From the NCBI RefSeq assembly GCF_000454725.1, contig NZ_APJW01000001.1:310001-374000 (forward strand): a stretch of DNA of 64,000 bases. The letters are read 5' to 3'. The stretch is from Chlamydia ibidis 10-1398/6 (GTDB lineage: Bacteria; Chlamydiota; Chlamydiia; Chlamydiales; Chlamydiaceae). The notes beneath the pieces were generated by a model, which searched no databases, was not told the origin of the DNA, and saw only the letters and a list, made by a program, of their open reading frames with translations. Shown piece after piece: positions 9,965-18,259 of this stretch. The position numbers and the translations under genes were made by a program. Each line of letters starts with the position of its first letter. The first letter of the stretch is position 1.

Positions 9965-9991
9965 TTAGCACTCCAAATGTTCGAATGCTAA
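9965..9991 (-). promoter_or_regulatory. CIRCE operator (HrcA binding site)
   Basis: TTAGCACTC - 9 bases - GAATGCTAA. This differs at one position from the consensus inverted repeat TTAGCACTC-N9-GAGTGCTAA. It lies 5 bases upstream of the -35 box of the hrcA promoter and just past the proS stop codon. Established role: HrcA binding represses the heat-shock operon at normal temperature. Confidence 0.95.
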
Positions 9992-10018
9992 GTTTTTCCC
10001 AAAAACGTATCTTGTATG

Positions 10019-11731
10019 CTAACTATTAGGAAGATGTTGTGCACACCAAGAGAGGAACTCACCAGGAATCACAGAGAATTTTTCTCCTAATCGCGATTCA
10101 ATTTCTAGCATGCCAGAAGAATGAAACACTTTGCCAAAAATTAGTTTATAGGGAATGCCGAGAAGATCGCTATCCTTTATTTTGAAACCAAGTCTTTCAT
10201 TTCTGTCATCAAGTAGAGGTTCGTAACCATGACTCTGCAAATCTCGGTACAATATTTCTGCGGCTTCCAAGGAAGCAGTATCTCCTCCATTACATAGTAA
10301 GGTAATGTGGAAAGGTGCAATAGATCCTGGCCAAACAATGCCTTTGTGGTCTGCTAGCTGTTCTACGCAAGCAGCTAAGGTTCTACCGATGCCAATACCA
10401 TAAGTTCCCATCCAGCAAATCTGTTTCTTCCCCTCCTCATCCTGGAAGGAAACATCGAAAGTTTCGGTATATTTCGTTCCTAAGTTAAAAATATGGGCAA
10501 CTTCCACACCTTGATAAACTTCATAGGGGACATTATCATTAAATGGGCAACCGTCGCCAGCTTCAGCAAGAAGAAAATCGTAATACTCAGGACGCGAAAC
10601 ATCTCTATCCCAGTTTACGTTAATGAAATGAATATCTTTAGTATTGCCCGCACAGACAAAGTTAGTCATAGAGCGAGTAGTTTCATCAGCAACAAATTCA
10701 ATGGGGCAGTTTAACGGGCCTACAAAGCCTTTTTCAGTGCCTAGGTATTTTTGAATTTCTTCATCAGAAGCTAACAAGCAATCATCAGCGTTCAGTTTGG
10801 AGACAACTTTAGCTAAATTAATTTGACGATCGCCACGGATTCCTATCGCTAGAAATTTCTCTTCTTTCCCGTAAAACAACTTTACTATTAGAGTTTTCAT
10901 GATTTTCTGTTGATCTATGGAAAAGAAGTTTTTTAGATTTTCAATAGATTTGATATCGGGAGTAGGTATTTCTTCTATAGGAAGAAGCTCTTTATCATAA
11001 GCATAAGGGGTGGGGCAAGCTACTGCAGCCTCAATATTAGCTCCATATGACCCGCTAACACAAATAGTATCTTCGCCTAAGGAGCAGAGAACGTGGAACT
11101 CTTCAGATTTTCCTTTACCTATCTTGCCACCATCGGCTTCTACGATTACATACTTTAAATTTAGCCTATTAAAGATCCTTTTGTATGCTTCTCGCAATTT
11201 CTTATATTGTTCATTCATCTGTTCTGGAGAATCTGAAAAGGTATAGCTATCCTCCATTAGGAATTCCCTGGCACGCATAAGACCAAAACGTGGTCGAATC
11301 TCATCTCGGAATTTTGTAGCTATTTGATAAAGATGGATAGGAAGCTGTTTCCTTGCAGATAGCCATTGGGAAACGAATGACGATACAACCTCTTCATGTG
11401 TTGGGGCTAAACAGAAGTCTTTATCTTCCCGATCTGTAAGAGTATAGAGAAGGCCTTCTGAGCTAAAGGCTTCCCACCTTCCTGTTTCTTGCCATAATTC
11501 CATGGGGTGAAGAATAGGGAGAGATACTTCTTGCCCTCCAATGGCATTCAGCTCTTCCCGGACGATTTTGGCCATTTTTAAAGATACGCGCCAAAGTAGT
11601 GGAGTATAGGTGTATATTCCTTTGGATGTTTTAAATAAGTATCCTGCCTTTTCTAAAAGTTCATAAGAAAGAACTGAGGCGTCCTTATTCACATTTTTTG
11701 AAGTTTTATAGAATAACTGGGAGGCTTTCAT
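10019..11731 (-). CDS. proS: Prolyl-tRNA synthetase
   Basis: A 570-residue class II synthetase of the bacterial type with the editing insertion. Motif 2 region: [31 protein letters not shown]. Motif 3: [19 protein letters not shown]. The insertion domain spans about residues 220-380 (for example [16 protein letters not shown]). An HGTP anticodon-binding domain follows, with [20 protein letters not shown] near residue 510. It charges tRNA-Pro and hydrolyses mischarged Ala-tRNA-Pro. The ATG at 11731 gives the canonical start. The stop lies 27 bp from the CIRCE element that opens the heat-shock operon, on the same strand. Confidence 0.98.
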   Translation of the reverse strand: MKASQLFYKTSKNVNKDASVLSYELLEKAGYLFKTSKGIYTYTPLLWRVSLKMAKIVREELNAIGGQEVSLPILHPMELWQETGRWEAFSSEGLLYTLTDREDKDFCLAPTHEEVVSSFVSQWLSARKQLPIHLYQIATKFRDEIRPRFGLMRAREFLMEDSYTFSDSPEQMNEQYKKLREAYKRIFNRLNLKYVIVEADGGKIGKGKSEEFHVLCSLGEDTICVSGSYGANIEAAVACPTPYAYDKELLPIEEIPTPDIKSIENLKNFFSIDQQKIMKTLIVKLFYGKEEKFLAIGIRGDRQINLAKVVSKLNADDCLLASDEEIQKYLGTEKGFVGPLNCPIEFVADETTRSMTNFVCAGNTKDIHFINVNWDRDVSRPEYYDFLLAEAGDGCPFNDNVPYEVYQGVEVAHIFNLGTKYTETFDVSFQDEEGKKQICWMGTYGIGIGRTLAACVEQLADHKGIVWPGSIAPFHITLLCNGGDTASLEAAEILYRDLQSHGYEPLLDDRNERLGFKIKDSDLLGIPYKLIFGKVFHSSGMLEIESRLGEKFSVIPGEFLSWCAQHLPNS

Positions 11732-11937
11732 ATTGTGTTTTTGTCGTCCAGGTTAGTGAGATCCTAGGAGGGTTAAGATTCTTTAAAGTGAAAGGATAAT
11801 AGCATAGGTCGGTTTCTAAATCAATTACCATAGATTCTCTCTAAAAATATTGTGATTTGTTTTGTGAATTAAATAATTAAGAAGAGAAATGTATAATTAT
11901 ATAGTAAATAAATACAATTTTTTATTTTTGGTAATTT

Positions 11938-13137
11938 ATGTCTTCAGTACATAGAAATTCTCAAGTTCCTCCGTCAGGAGGAGATGATGTTGGACGTTCA
12001 GATAAGAAGGAGAAGGAAAATCAGAAGCAGTCTGATTGCTCAGGTGCTACTGAGGATGGACTATCTGTAGAAGTTCTATCTTCAGGTGCTGTATCCTCTG
12101 TTCAGCCAGAGGTACATGATGCTATATTGGTCGAAGAAGCTGTGGGGCAATGGCTAGATCATGGTTCACCCTCGGCACTGACACCGAATTCTGGCGCGGA
12201 AAATGTTGTGCAGGTAGCTTTAGCAGATTTCGGTAAGGAAGATATTGATTCTGTAGAGAAATCTTTAGAGGGTGTTTCTGATTTATTTGAAGGTGTTAGC
12301 GAAGTTCGTTTATTAATCGAAGATTACATGAGGAGCGCTCAAAATGTTTTGCAAACCCTTATGATGAATCCGGGGAATGTTTCTGGTAAAAAGTTAAGAG
12401 TTTCTTCTGAAGAAGAACGACAATCTATAAGTGCCTTAGCAAGTATGCAGAGACAAATAGAAGGAAATTGCACATCTTTGAAAGAGCATGCTGATCTTTT
12501 ATTATCCTCACTAACTGATTTGCATAAGCGCATGATTGGGATGTCGTTGGAGGATTTTAGGGAGAAATTTGGCGAAGATGCCTCTCGTGTTGAAAGATTG
12601 CTATTTCAAATTGGTATTCAATATACTGACAGTGGTTGGACAATTTTGTCACGCGGACGTGTGCCAGATTTATCCATAGCGCTATCTAAGTTAAAAGATA
12701 TTATGCAACAATCCGATGTCACTCAGCTAATAGAGGTATCTGAGGGACAACAAGAGGAACCTGTTGCTGCTTCTGCGAAAGAGGAGATTCAAACTACATT
12801 AACCTGTGGGGAACGTTTATTACGTGTTTGGAATACGTTAACCGAGCTATTTCATCGTATTTATGGGTCTATCTTGTTCTTCTTGCTATGGGTGGGAAGA
12901 AAAATAGGAATTATCTCGTCCAAGGATGACAAGAAGCCCAAAGAAAACTTGGAGAATCCCTTCGCATCTCCAAGGAATAGTTCATCAAGCAACGAAGAAA
13001 ATAGGTCTTCTTTACGATCTGTAATTTCTGGACGTAGTGATCTTTCTGACGAAGATCAAATTCGTCGGCCTTCAGATGCTACTATCGAAACGCAGGATGC
13101 TCACGGGAAACAAGATATCGAAGAAAAAAACAGTTGA
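11938..13137 (+). CDS. Acidic hypothetical protein, candidate secreted effector
   Basis: I do not recognise this 399-residue protein. It starts MSSVHRNSQVPPSGGDDVG, with a Ser/Gly/Asp-rich disordered N-terminus of about 60 residues and no signal peptide. Residues about 95-250 look helical (EVRLLIEDYMRSAQNVLQ and SLTDLHKRMIGMSLEDFR). There is one hydrophobic stretch, SILFFLLWVGRKIGIIS, at about 303-319. The tail is a Ser/Glu/Asp-rich disordered segment. This layout is common in chlamydial type III substrates but does not prove it. No Shine-Dalgarno sequence is visible; the AT-rich leader ends TTATTTTTGGTAATTTATG, nearly the same as the leader of the repeat protein at 16986. A strong hairpin terminator follows. 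Confidence 0.85.
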   Translation: MSSVHRNSQVPPSGGDDVGRSDKKEKENQKQSDCSGATEDGLSVEVLSSGAVSSVQPEVHDAILVEEAVGQWLDHGSPSALTPNSGAENVVQVALADFGKEDIDSVEKSLEGVSDLFEGVSEVRLLIEDYMRSAQNVLQTLMMNPGNVSGKKLRVSSEEERQSISALASMQRQIEGNCTSLKEHADLLLSSLTDLHKRMIGMSLEDFREKFGEDASRVERLLFQIGIQYTDSGWTILSRGRVPDLSIALSKLKDIMQQSDVTQLIEVSEGQQEEPVAASAKEEIQTTLTCGERLLRVWNTLTELFHRIYGSILFFLLWVGRKIGIISSKDDKKPKENLENPFASPRNSSSSNEENRSSLRSVISGRSDLSDEDQIRRPSDATIETQDAHGKQDIEEKNS

Positions 13138-13167
13138 TGTCGGAGATGTCTGATTTTAGTTGTTAAT

Positions 13168-13205
13168 TATATCTCACGCTTAGCGTGAGATATAATTTCT
13201 ATCTT
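13168..13205 (+). terminator. Hairpin terminator after the acidic hypothetical gene
   Basis: A perfect 12-bp inverted repeat (13168-13179 and 13183-13194, core ATCTCACGC/GCGTGAGAT) with a 3-base loop TTA, followed by the T-rich stretch ATTTCTATCTTTT. It sits 30 bp after the stop codon. Confidence 0.75.
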
Positions 13206-13305
13206 TTCCCTTAGTAATCGTTAGTTTTGTCTTTGTCTGTTGTTTTTTTTTCTTTTCTCTAGTATTTTGACGTTTTCGGAACCGCACATGTCCTAGGTGC
13301 TTTTT

Positions 13306-14250
13306 ATGAGTACAACGAAAAAATATTCGCTGTTCGCGTTGTGTTTCAGCCTCGTGCTGATGATTACTGGGGGGTGTTCTTTTTGCCCACAAAAAGCTTC
13401 TTCACTATCTTCGGAACAGTATCTGCCGATTGTTAATCACTTGTTCTCTATATGTGATTTGCCTCAAGTGGAAAATCGTGAAGAATTAGTTGAAGTGTCG
13501 TCTTCATTGTTTCTCACGCGGGAACAGCGTATGTCTCGTAATTTTGAGCCTATTTCTTTGAAAGATGGTCATGAGTTTTATAATGACCTTTCTCTTCTTA
13601 GGATGACACAAGTAGTGCCTGCGTACGCAGCAACTTATGAGAGTGCCGTTATTCTCGGTGGGATGCTTCCTGCAATTCGTCATCGCCTCGACTTCTTAAT
13701 TCGCGAGTGGCAGCGTGGCGTGCGTTTTAAGAAAATTGTATTTTTATCTGGCAAGAGAGAGCGTTACAGTGAGGTAGAGACCAGAGAGCATTTTTTTGAT
13801 TCTCGTTTCAATGTGTTTCCTGTAGATCCCTCTTGGAGAGAAGAGGACCATGAAGTCCCTTCCTCGGAAGATGGTATTGCACGATTTGTTTGGGAACAAA
13901 TGCAGGTTCCTAGTGAGTGGAGAGATCCTCAGTCCGGTGTTCAAGCTGTTTTCTTAGAAGCTAATCCTTCTGAAGGAAATACTTTTGGATCCAGAAATGA
14001 TACTCTTAATCTATTCAAATCTTATCATGGCGATTCTTCAGGAAGAGTATTGTTTGTGAGTAGTCAACCGTTTATACATTTGGATCGTTGTCGTATTACT
14101 AATTTCTTTGATAAGCAAACATGCGATGTTTCTGGCCCTGGATTTTCTCAAGTAGTCCTTTTACAAGATTGGGCACCTAGAATGTGTTTGCATGGTCTAG
14201 CTGCTTGGGTCCATGAAACTAATGGGCATCTCAATATATCCCAGGAATAA
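13306..14250 (+). CDS. Putative lipoprotein, possible DUF218/ElyC-like fold
   Basis: A 314-residue protein with an N-terminal hydrophobic signal (SLFALCFSLVLMITGGCS). A Cys directly after it suggests a lipoprotein, though the lipobox TGGC is not ideal. The segment AVILGGMLPAIRHRLDFL, the stretch FLEANPSEGNTFGSRNDTLN and RVLFVSSQPFIHLDRCRITNFF echo the order of motifs in DUF218 (SanA/ElyC) proteins. That match is weak and by eye. ATG at 13306, with AGG 8 bases upstream, is chosen over GTG at 13297. The DUF167 gene starts two bases after the stop, so the two are cotranscribed. Confidence 0.8.
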   Translation: MSTTKKYSLFALCFSLVLMITGGCSFCPQKASSLSSEQYLPIVNHLFSICDLPQVENREELVEVSSSLFLTREQRMSRNFEPISLKDGHEFYNDLSLLRMTQVVPAYAATYESAVILGGMLPAIRHRLDFLIREWQRGVRFKKIVFLSGKRERYSEVETREHFFDSRFNVFPVDPSWREEDHEVPSSEDGIARFVWEQMQVPSEWRDPQSGVQAVFLEANPSEGNTFGSRNDTLNLFKSYHGDSSGRVLFVSSQPFIHLDRCRITNFFDKQTCDVSGPGFSQVVLLQDWAPRMCLHGLAAWVHETNGHLNISQE

Positions 14251-14252
14251 AT

Positions 14253-14531
14253 TTGTCTGACGAATTTTGGATTTTAGAAGTAAAAGTTACCCCCAAAGCT
14301 AAGGAAAATAAGGTCTTAGGATTTGAAGGAGATGTGTTGAAAGTACGTGTTACGGACCCCCCTGATAAGGGGAAGGCGAACGATGCTGTTGTGTCTGTAC
14401 TAGCGAAAGCGCTGTCCTTACCTAAGCGCGACGTTACCCTAGTTTCTGGAGAAACCTCTAGGAGAAAAAAAATTCTCCTTCCAAAATCTATACAAACAGA
14501 ACTTTTCAAACGTTATGGGAAAGACCTTTAG
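14253..14531 (+). CDS. DUF167 (YggU/UPF0235) family protein
   Basis: A 92-residue protein matching the YggU family: EVKVTPKAKENKVLGF near the start, then VRVTDPPDKGKANDAVVSVL and KRDVTLVSGETSRRKKI. These are the conserved positions of the fold. The function of the family is unknown. The start is TTG at 14253 with AGGA 8 bases upstream; no ATG is available. Its stop overlaps by 4 bases the stop of the convergent ABC-type binding protein gene. Confidence 0.9.
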   Translation: MSDEFWILEVKVTPKAKENKVLGFEGDVLKVRVTDPPDKGKANDAVVSVLAKALSLPKRDVTLVSGETSRRKKILLPKSIQTELFKRYGKDL

Positions 14532-15571
14532 GCAACGGAGGTCTTTTCATTTTTTGATTTTTCCGCCTTCGCTATAGGCTTTTTTTCTTTATTTTCTTTG
14601 AAGACTATAGAACGAAATTGTTTGCGTTCGGTTTTATTAATTTTTAATCCCAAACGTCGGATAACGTCCTCGTTAAATGTGGTTGTTTGTGGAATTGGGT
14701 CAGCGATAATTTTTCTGAGCCCCTCGATGTCATCATGATGGTAGAGAAGATGGTAAACCATCTGTGCTACCTGAATTCCGGATTTTTTAAAATCTACGCC
14801 ACAAGCAACACACGCACCTTCAGATACCAAGGAAAGATCATCCGTGATGATGGGGATATTTTCTTTTAAAATGTCCTCAATAAATGATGTTCCGTATTTG
14901 TGTGGTAAAGAAGAGAAGGGAATGAAAATAGCAGAAGGTCTTTTGCTAATAGCTTGTTTTATACGTGTTTTAAAATTCGCAGGAGTCACAGAAATTTCTG
15001 TTACTTGGATTCCTGAAGCATTGAGCTTTTTAGCAATTTCATTTTGTAGTGTTGAAGGATAGGGTTCTGCGGGTTTTAAATAGACCAAAGATTCCGGATT
15101 TACTGCCACGGTTTGTATAGCAAAACAGCATTGGTTAATGTCCAGACTGTCATTGACGCCGTGGATATTTGTTTGATCTTTAGGGAAGGAGAGCATGTCG
15201 CTATCAGGAACAGCTGCATAAATTATAGGTTTTCGTTTTTCAATTTGACTCATTACTCTAGTTGCTGTGGATCCTAAAGTAATGATAGATATCACATTAG
15301 GGTCTCTATGCAGAGCGCGGGCTATTTTCTTTGCTTTGACAAGGTTGTCATCGGCATTGACAAGCGTGATTTCGGGAGCGTGGTCGAAAGTCTTGAGTAC
15401 TTCAATACAGCTAGCACAGCAATCTTCTAAAAGTGTGTGTGTAAAGGAAAAGAAAATTGCTACTTTAGGAGAGACTACTTTTGGACGTGTTGAAGAAAAG
15501 AAGACAGTAATTAGCGAACAAAGCAACGATAAAAATAGAATATAACGAGTGAGAGTGCGGAAGAAAATCAT
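14528..15571 (-). CDS. Orphan ABC transporter substrate-binding protein (TrpX/ABC_sub_bind type)
   Basis: A 347-residue periplasmic binding protein of the ABC_sub_bind family. It has an N-terminal membrane/signal segment ([18 protein letters not shown]), then [23 protein letters not shown]-type features: [30 protein letters not shown] and GASGIQ-like blocks. [20 protein letters not shown] lies near residue 270, and a Lys-rich C-terminal tail follows. Such proteins deliver small ligands (often amino acids) to a permease, but no permease or ATPase is adjacent. The ATG at 15571 overlaps the dapL stop by 4 bases, so it is translationally coupled to dapL. A link to amino-acid supply is inference. 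Confidence 0.82.
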   Translation of the reverse strand: MIFFRTLTRYILFLSLLCSLITVFFSSTRPKVVSPKVAIFFSFTHTLLEDCCASCIEVLKTFDHAPEITLVNADDNLVKAKKIARALHRDPNVISIITLGSTATRVMSQIEKRKPIIYAAVPDSDMLSFPKDQTNIHGVNDSLDINQCCFAIQTVAVNPESLVYLKPAEPYPSTLQNEIAKKLNASGIQVTEISVTPANFKTRIKQAISKRPSAIFIPFSSLPHKYGTSFIEDILKENIPIITDDLSLVSEGACVACGVDFKKSGIQVAQMVYHLLYHHDDIEGLRKIIADPIPQTTTFNEDVIRRLGLKINKTERKQFRSIVFKENKEKKPIAKAEKSKNEKTSVA

Positions 15572-16770
15572 GTATAAGCCATTATGTCATAAATAGATGA
15601 CGATTGTAATCGTTCACAGGCTAAGGCAATATCCTCAGCTCTACCGAGGGCCGAAAACCTAGCGAATCCTTTCCCACAAGACCCGAATCCTGACCCTGGG
15701 GTAACGGCAATATTATATTGGTATAAGAAAAAGTCAAAGATTTCTTCTTCGGGAATTATATCTGGAACTTTCACCCAAAGATAGGGAGCATGTTCTCCAC
15801 CATATACTTTCATTTGCCCTGACTGTAGTGCTTCTTTTAACTTGTGAGTGTTGCGACGATAATAATTAATAGATTCTACATTTGGGAATAAGGATATACC
15901 AGCGATTGCTGCTTCTTGAGCTGGTAAGGAAGCACCATTAAATGTCGTGGACAGAAATCTTTTCCAATCTGACAGAATAGAAGACCCGTCATTGTAGGAA
16001 AGCTCCTTAGGAACTATGGTCCACCCTATCCGAATACCGGAAAATCCTAAAGGTTTTGAGAAAGAATTAATTTCAATTGCGCAAGATCTAGCGCCGGGTA
16101 TTTCAAAAATACTTTTAGGAAGATCAGGGGATGAAATAAATGCGCTGTAAGCTGCATCAAAAAGAATAATTACTCCGTTTGTGTTTGCATAATTCACAAG
16201 ATTTTGTAATTGCTCTTTTGTAAACGTTATGCCCGTAGGATTGTTAGGAGAGCATAAACAGAGAATATCCAAAGGTACTTTAGGAAACACGGGGAAAAAG
16301 TCTGTGGATTCCTCACAGTTAAGATGAACAATTTTTTTAGCTCCAGTAAGACAGGCAATATCTAGATAAGCAGGATATGAAGGATTTTGTACTCCTAAAG
16401 TTTTCCCGGGGCCAAAGAATGTCAGTAAACGAAAAATATCAACTTTTGCTCCATCTGATATGAAAATTTCTTCGGGATCTACCTGATTCGAGTAAAGCTT
16501 TGAAGCTAGATTTTCTCTCAGTTTTGGAAGACCAAGTTCTGGACCATATCCATGATAAGTTTTTGGATTTCCTAGTTGTTCTACGGAAGAGGTGAACGCT
16601 GAAATTACACTAGGATGTAGCGGTTGTGTCGTATTTCCAATAGACAAGTCGATAATAGTAGCCTGAGGGTAATCCTTACGAAATTTTTCTATCTTTTGTT
16701 TAAGATCTGAAAATAAATAGTTCTTCTTCAGTACTGAGAAGTGCGCATTTCGTTGCATGGATCGATACAT
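15568..16770 (-). CDS. dapL: LL-diaminopimelate aminotransferase
   Basis: A 400-residue fold-type I PLP aminotransferase. DapL converts tetrahydrodipicolinate directly to LL-diaminopimelate for lysine and peptidoglycan; the C. trachomatis orthologue CT390 has been shown to do this. Visible features: [15 protein letters not shown] near the N-terminus, [16 protein letters not shown], the SPNNPTG motif, and the PLP lysine in [16 protein letters not shown] (Lys239). R370-region features ([17 protein letters not shown]) bind the substrate carboxylate. ATG at 16770 is preferred to the TTG two codons earlier. The binding-protein gene follows with a 4-base overlap. Confidence 0.95.
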   Translation of the reverse strand: MYRSMQRNAHFSVLKKNYLFSDLKQKIEKFRKDYPQATIIDLSIGNTTQPLHPSVISAFTSSVEQLGNPKTYHGYGPELGLPKLRENLASKLYSNQVDPEEIFISDGAKVDIFRLLTFFGPGKTLGVQNPSYPAYLDIACLTGAKKIVHLNCEESTDFFPVFPKVPLDILCLCSPNNPTGITFTKEQLQNLVNYANTNGVIILFDAAYSAFISSPDLPKSIFEIPGARSCAIEINSFSKPLGFSGIRIGWTIVPKELSYNDGSSILSDWKRFLSTTFNGASLPAQEAAIAGISLFPNVESINYYRRNTHKLKEALQSGQMKVYGGEHAPYLWVKVPDIIPEEEIFDFFLYQYNIAVTPGSGFGSCGKGFARFSALGRAEDIALACERLQSSSIYDIMAYT

Positions 16771-16985
16771 TGTCAAAATTATTTAGCCCAAGATCTTAAA
16801 AAACTCGTTACTTTTTTGGTACAGCTTTTGCCTGTGAATCCTATTTATTCTTATTAATCCCAAAATAATACGAGATATTACTCTATAAAGATAGTTTGTT
16901 TAATAACCATAATTACATCGATTTTATAAAAAAACTATAAGATTTATAATTAATTAAAAATAAAAGAATTATTTTTGGTTAGATT

Positions 16986-17864
16986 ATGAGTTCTATTAAT
17001 CCTTACAGTTCTTCACACAGCCCCTCTCCTTTAAACCCTGAAAATAATCAACAACCCGATGGGGTCAAGAAAACATCAGGTTCTGAGAATGGTGGCATCC
17101 GTGCTAGTGGTAAAGCAGGAGAGAAACAGGCGGCTGCTAAAGTAGGAGACGCTGCACGTAGAGCTATGAGCAATAAATCTGTTTCTACGCCTCCTGCGCC
17201 TCCTGCTCCTAAGTTACCGTCTGCATTTCAACAAGTTAAGGGTGGGGGCGACAATAAAGGTCTGCATGATAATCTCATAAAGGAGCTACAATCGAAGTTT
17301 GCTGGCAAGGATACGGACTACGGAAGCAAAGAGACACAAGGTCAATCTAGTGCCTCTGCAACTCGAGGTTCTGTTTCTACGCCTCCTGCGCCTCCTGCTC
17401 CTAAGTTACCATCTGCATCTCAACAAGTTAAGGGCGGGGGCGACAATAAAGGTCTGCATGATAATCTCATGAAGGAGCTACAAGCGAAGTTTGCTGGCAA
17501 GGATACAGACTACGGCAGTAAAGAGACACAAGGTCAATCTAGTGCCTCTGCAACTCGAGGTTCTGTTTCTACGCCTCCTGCGCCTCCTGCTCCTAAGTTA
17601 CCATCTGCATCTCAAAAAGTTAAGGGTGGGGGCGACAATAAAGGTCTGCATGACAATCTCATGAAGGAGCTACAAGCGAAGTTTGCTGGCAAGGATACAG
17701 ACTACGGCAGTAAAGAAACACAAGGTCAAGCAGAGTCTACTAAGACCCCTAAACAAACATCGCAGAGGAATTCTAGGACAGAATCCGGAAATAATAAAAC
17801 CGGAGGTTTGCAAAGTAGTTTGATAAATGAATTAAAAAATAAAATTAAAAGGAATAGAGGGTAG
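16986..17864 (+). CDS. Tandem-repeat proline-rich protein with WH2-like helices, candidate actin-directed effector
   Basis: I know no named family for this 292-residue protein. After a disordered 64-residue N-terminus come three units of 64 residues. Each unit is a polyproline stretch (STPPAPPAPKLPSA), a Gly linker, and an amphipathic helix GLHDNLMKELQAKFAGKD, followed by TDYGSKETQGQ. The helices start at residues 92, 156 and 220. A fourth, GLQSSLINELKNKIKRN, starts at residue 274 at the C-terminus. Polyproline next to a short amphipathic helix with a basic end is the arrangement of profilin-binding and WH2 actin-binding segments; that reading is inference. There is no signal peptide or membrane segment, and no Shine-Dalgarno sequence; the leader ends TTATTTTTGGTTAGATTATG. 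Flanked by dapL and a DUF1207 gene. Confidence 0.85.
   Translation: MSSINPYSSSHSPSPLNPENNQQPDGVKKTSGSENGGIRASGKAGEKQAAAKVGDAARRAMSNKSVSTPPAPPAPKLPSAFQQVKGGGDNKGLHDNLIKELQSKFAGKDTDYGSKETQGQSSASATRGSVSTPPAPPAPKLPSASQQVKGGGDNKGLHDNLMKELQAKFAGKDTDYGSKETQGQSSASATRGSVSTPPAPPAPKLPSASQKVKGGGDNKGLHDNLMKELQAKFAGKDTDYGSKETQGQAESTKTPKQTSQRNSRTESGNNKTGGLQSSLINELKNKIKRNRG
17178..17753 (+). repeat. Three tandem 192-bp coding repeats
   Basis: Units start at 17178, 17370 and 17562, each exactly 192 bp (64 codons). Units 2 and 3 are nearly identical at the DNA level. Unit 1 differs by a few bases (for example CAATCG for CAAGCG). Unit 3 loses similarity after about 17732. Such near-identity suggests recent duplication and copy-number variation between strains. 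Confidence 0.95.
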
Positions 17865-18259
17865 TAACTCTTTTTTATGATTAGTTTCTTTGTTTATCTA
17901 GTCTATACATAATCAGTACGCAGATTTTTGTTGCTGAATATGAAATAGCGTATATCAAAGAGGTAAAAAGATCCCATTCAGTCGAGGGACTGAATGGGAG
18001 GGGGAAAGTTTTCATTATTTAGAAGAGTTTACACACTTCAGGTACATATTAGGAGTAGTTTGGGGTTGCAGGGACCTTCCCTGCGGCAACTATTATTAAT
18101 TTGTGTTTTGTTTTCTTATAATTTTTTTTATTTTAAAAACATTATTTTTTTAAAAAGATTAAATCTATTTGATTGTTTTTATATTGCTTTCGTTTTCTGT
18201 TAGATTTTTTGTCTAGTTAGGGAAGAGTTGCTAAATAAATGGTCTCTTTTCTATAGATT
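17865..18259. other. Intergenic region with a stable hairpin
   Basis: This 395-base stretch holds no convincing gene. It contains a perfect 11-bp stem (CCCATTCAGTC at 17973-17983, GACTGAATGGG at 17988-17998, 4-base loop). On the minus strand the stem is followed by ATCTTTTT, on the plus strand by AGGGGGAAAGTTTT. It could terminate the repeat-protein transcript. The rest is very AT-rich and probably contains the promoter of the downstream gene. Confidence 0.6.

Noticed and set aside
17994-18203. Plus-strand ORF of 69 codons after the repeat protein gene
   Set aside because: It begins inside the hairpin, has low-complexity Phe/Leu/Ile codons and no ribosome binding site.
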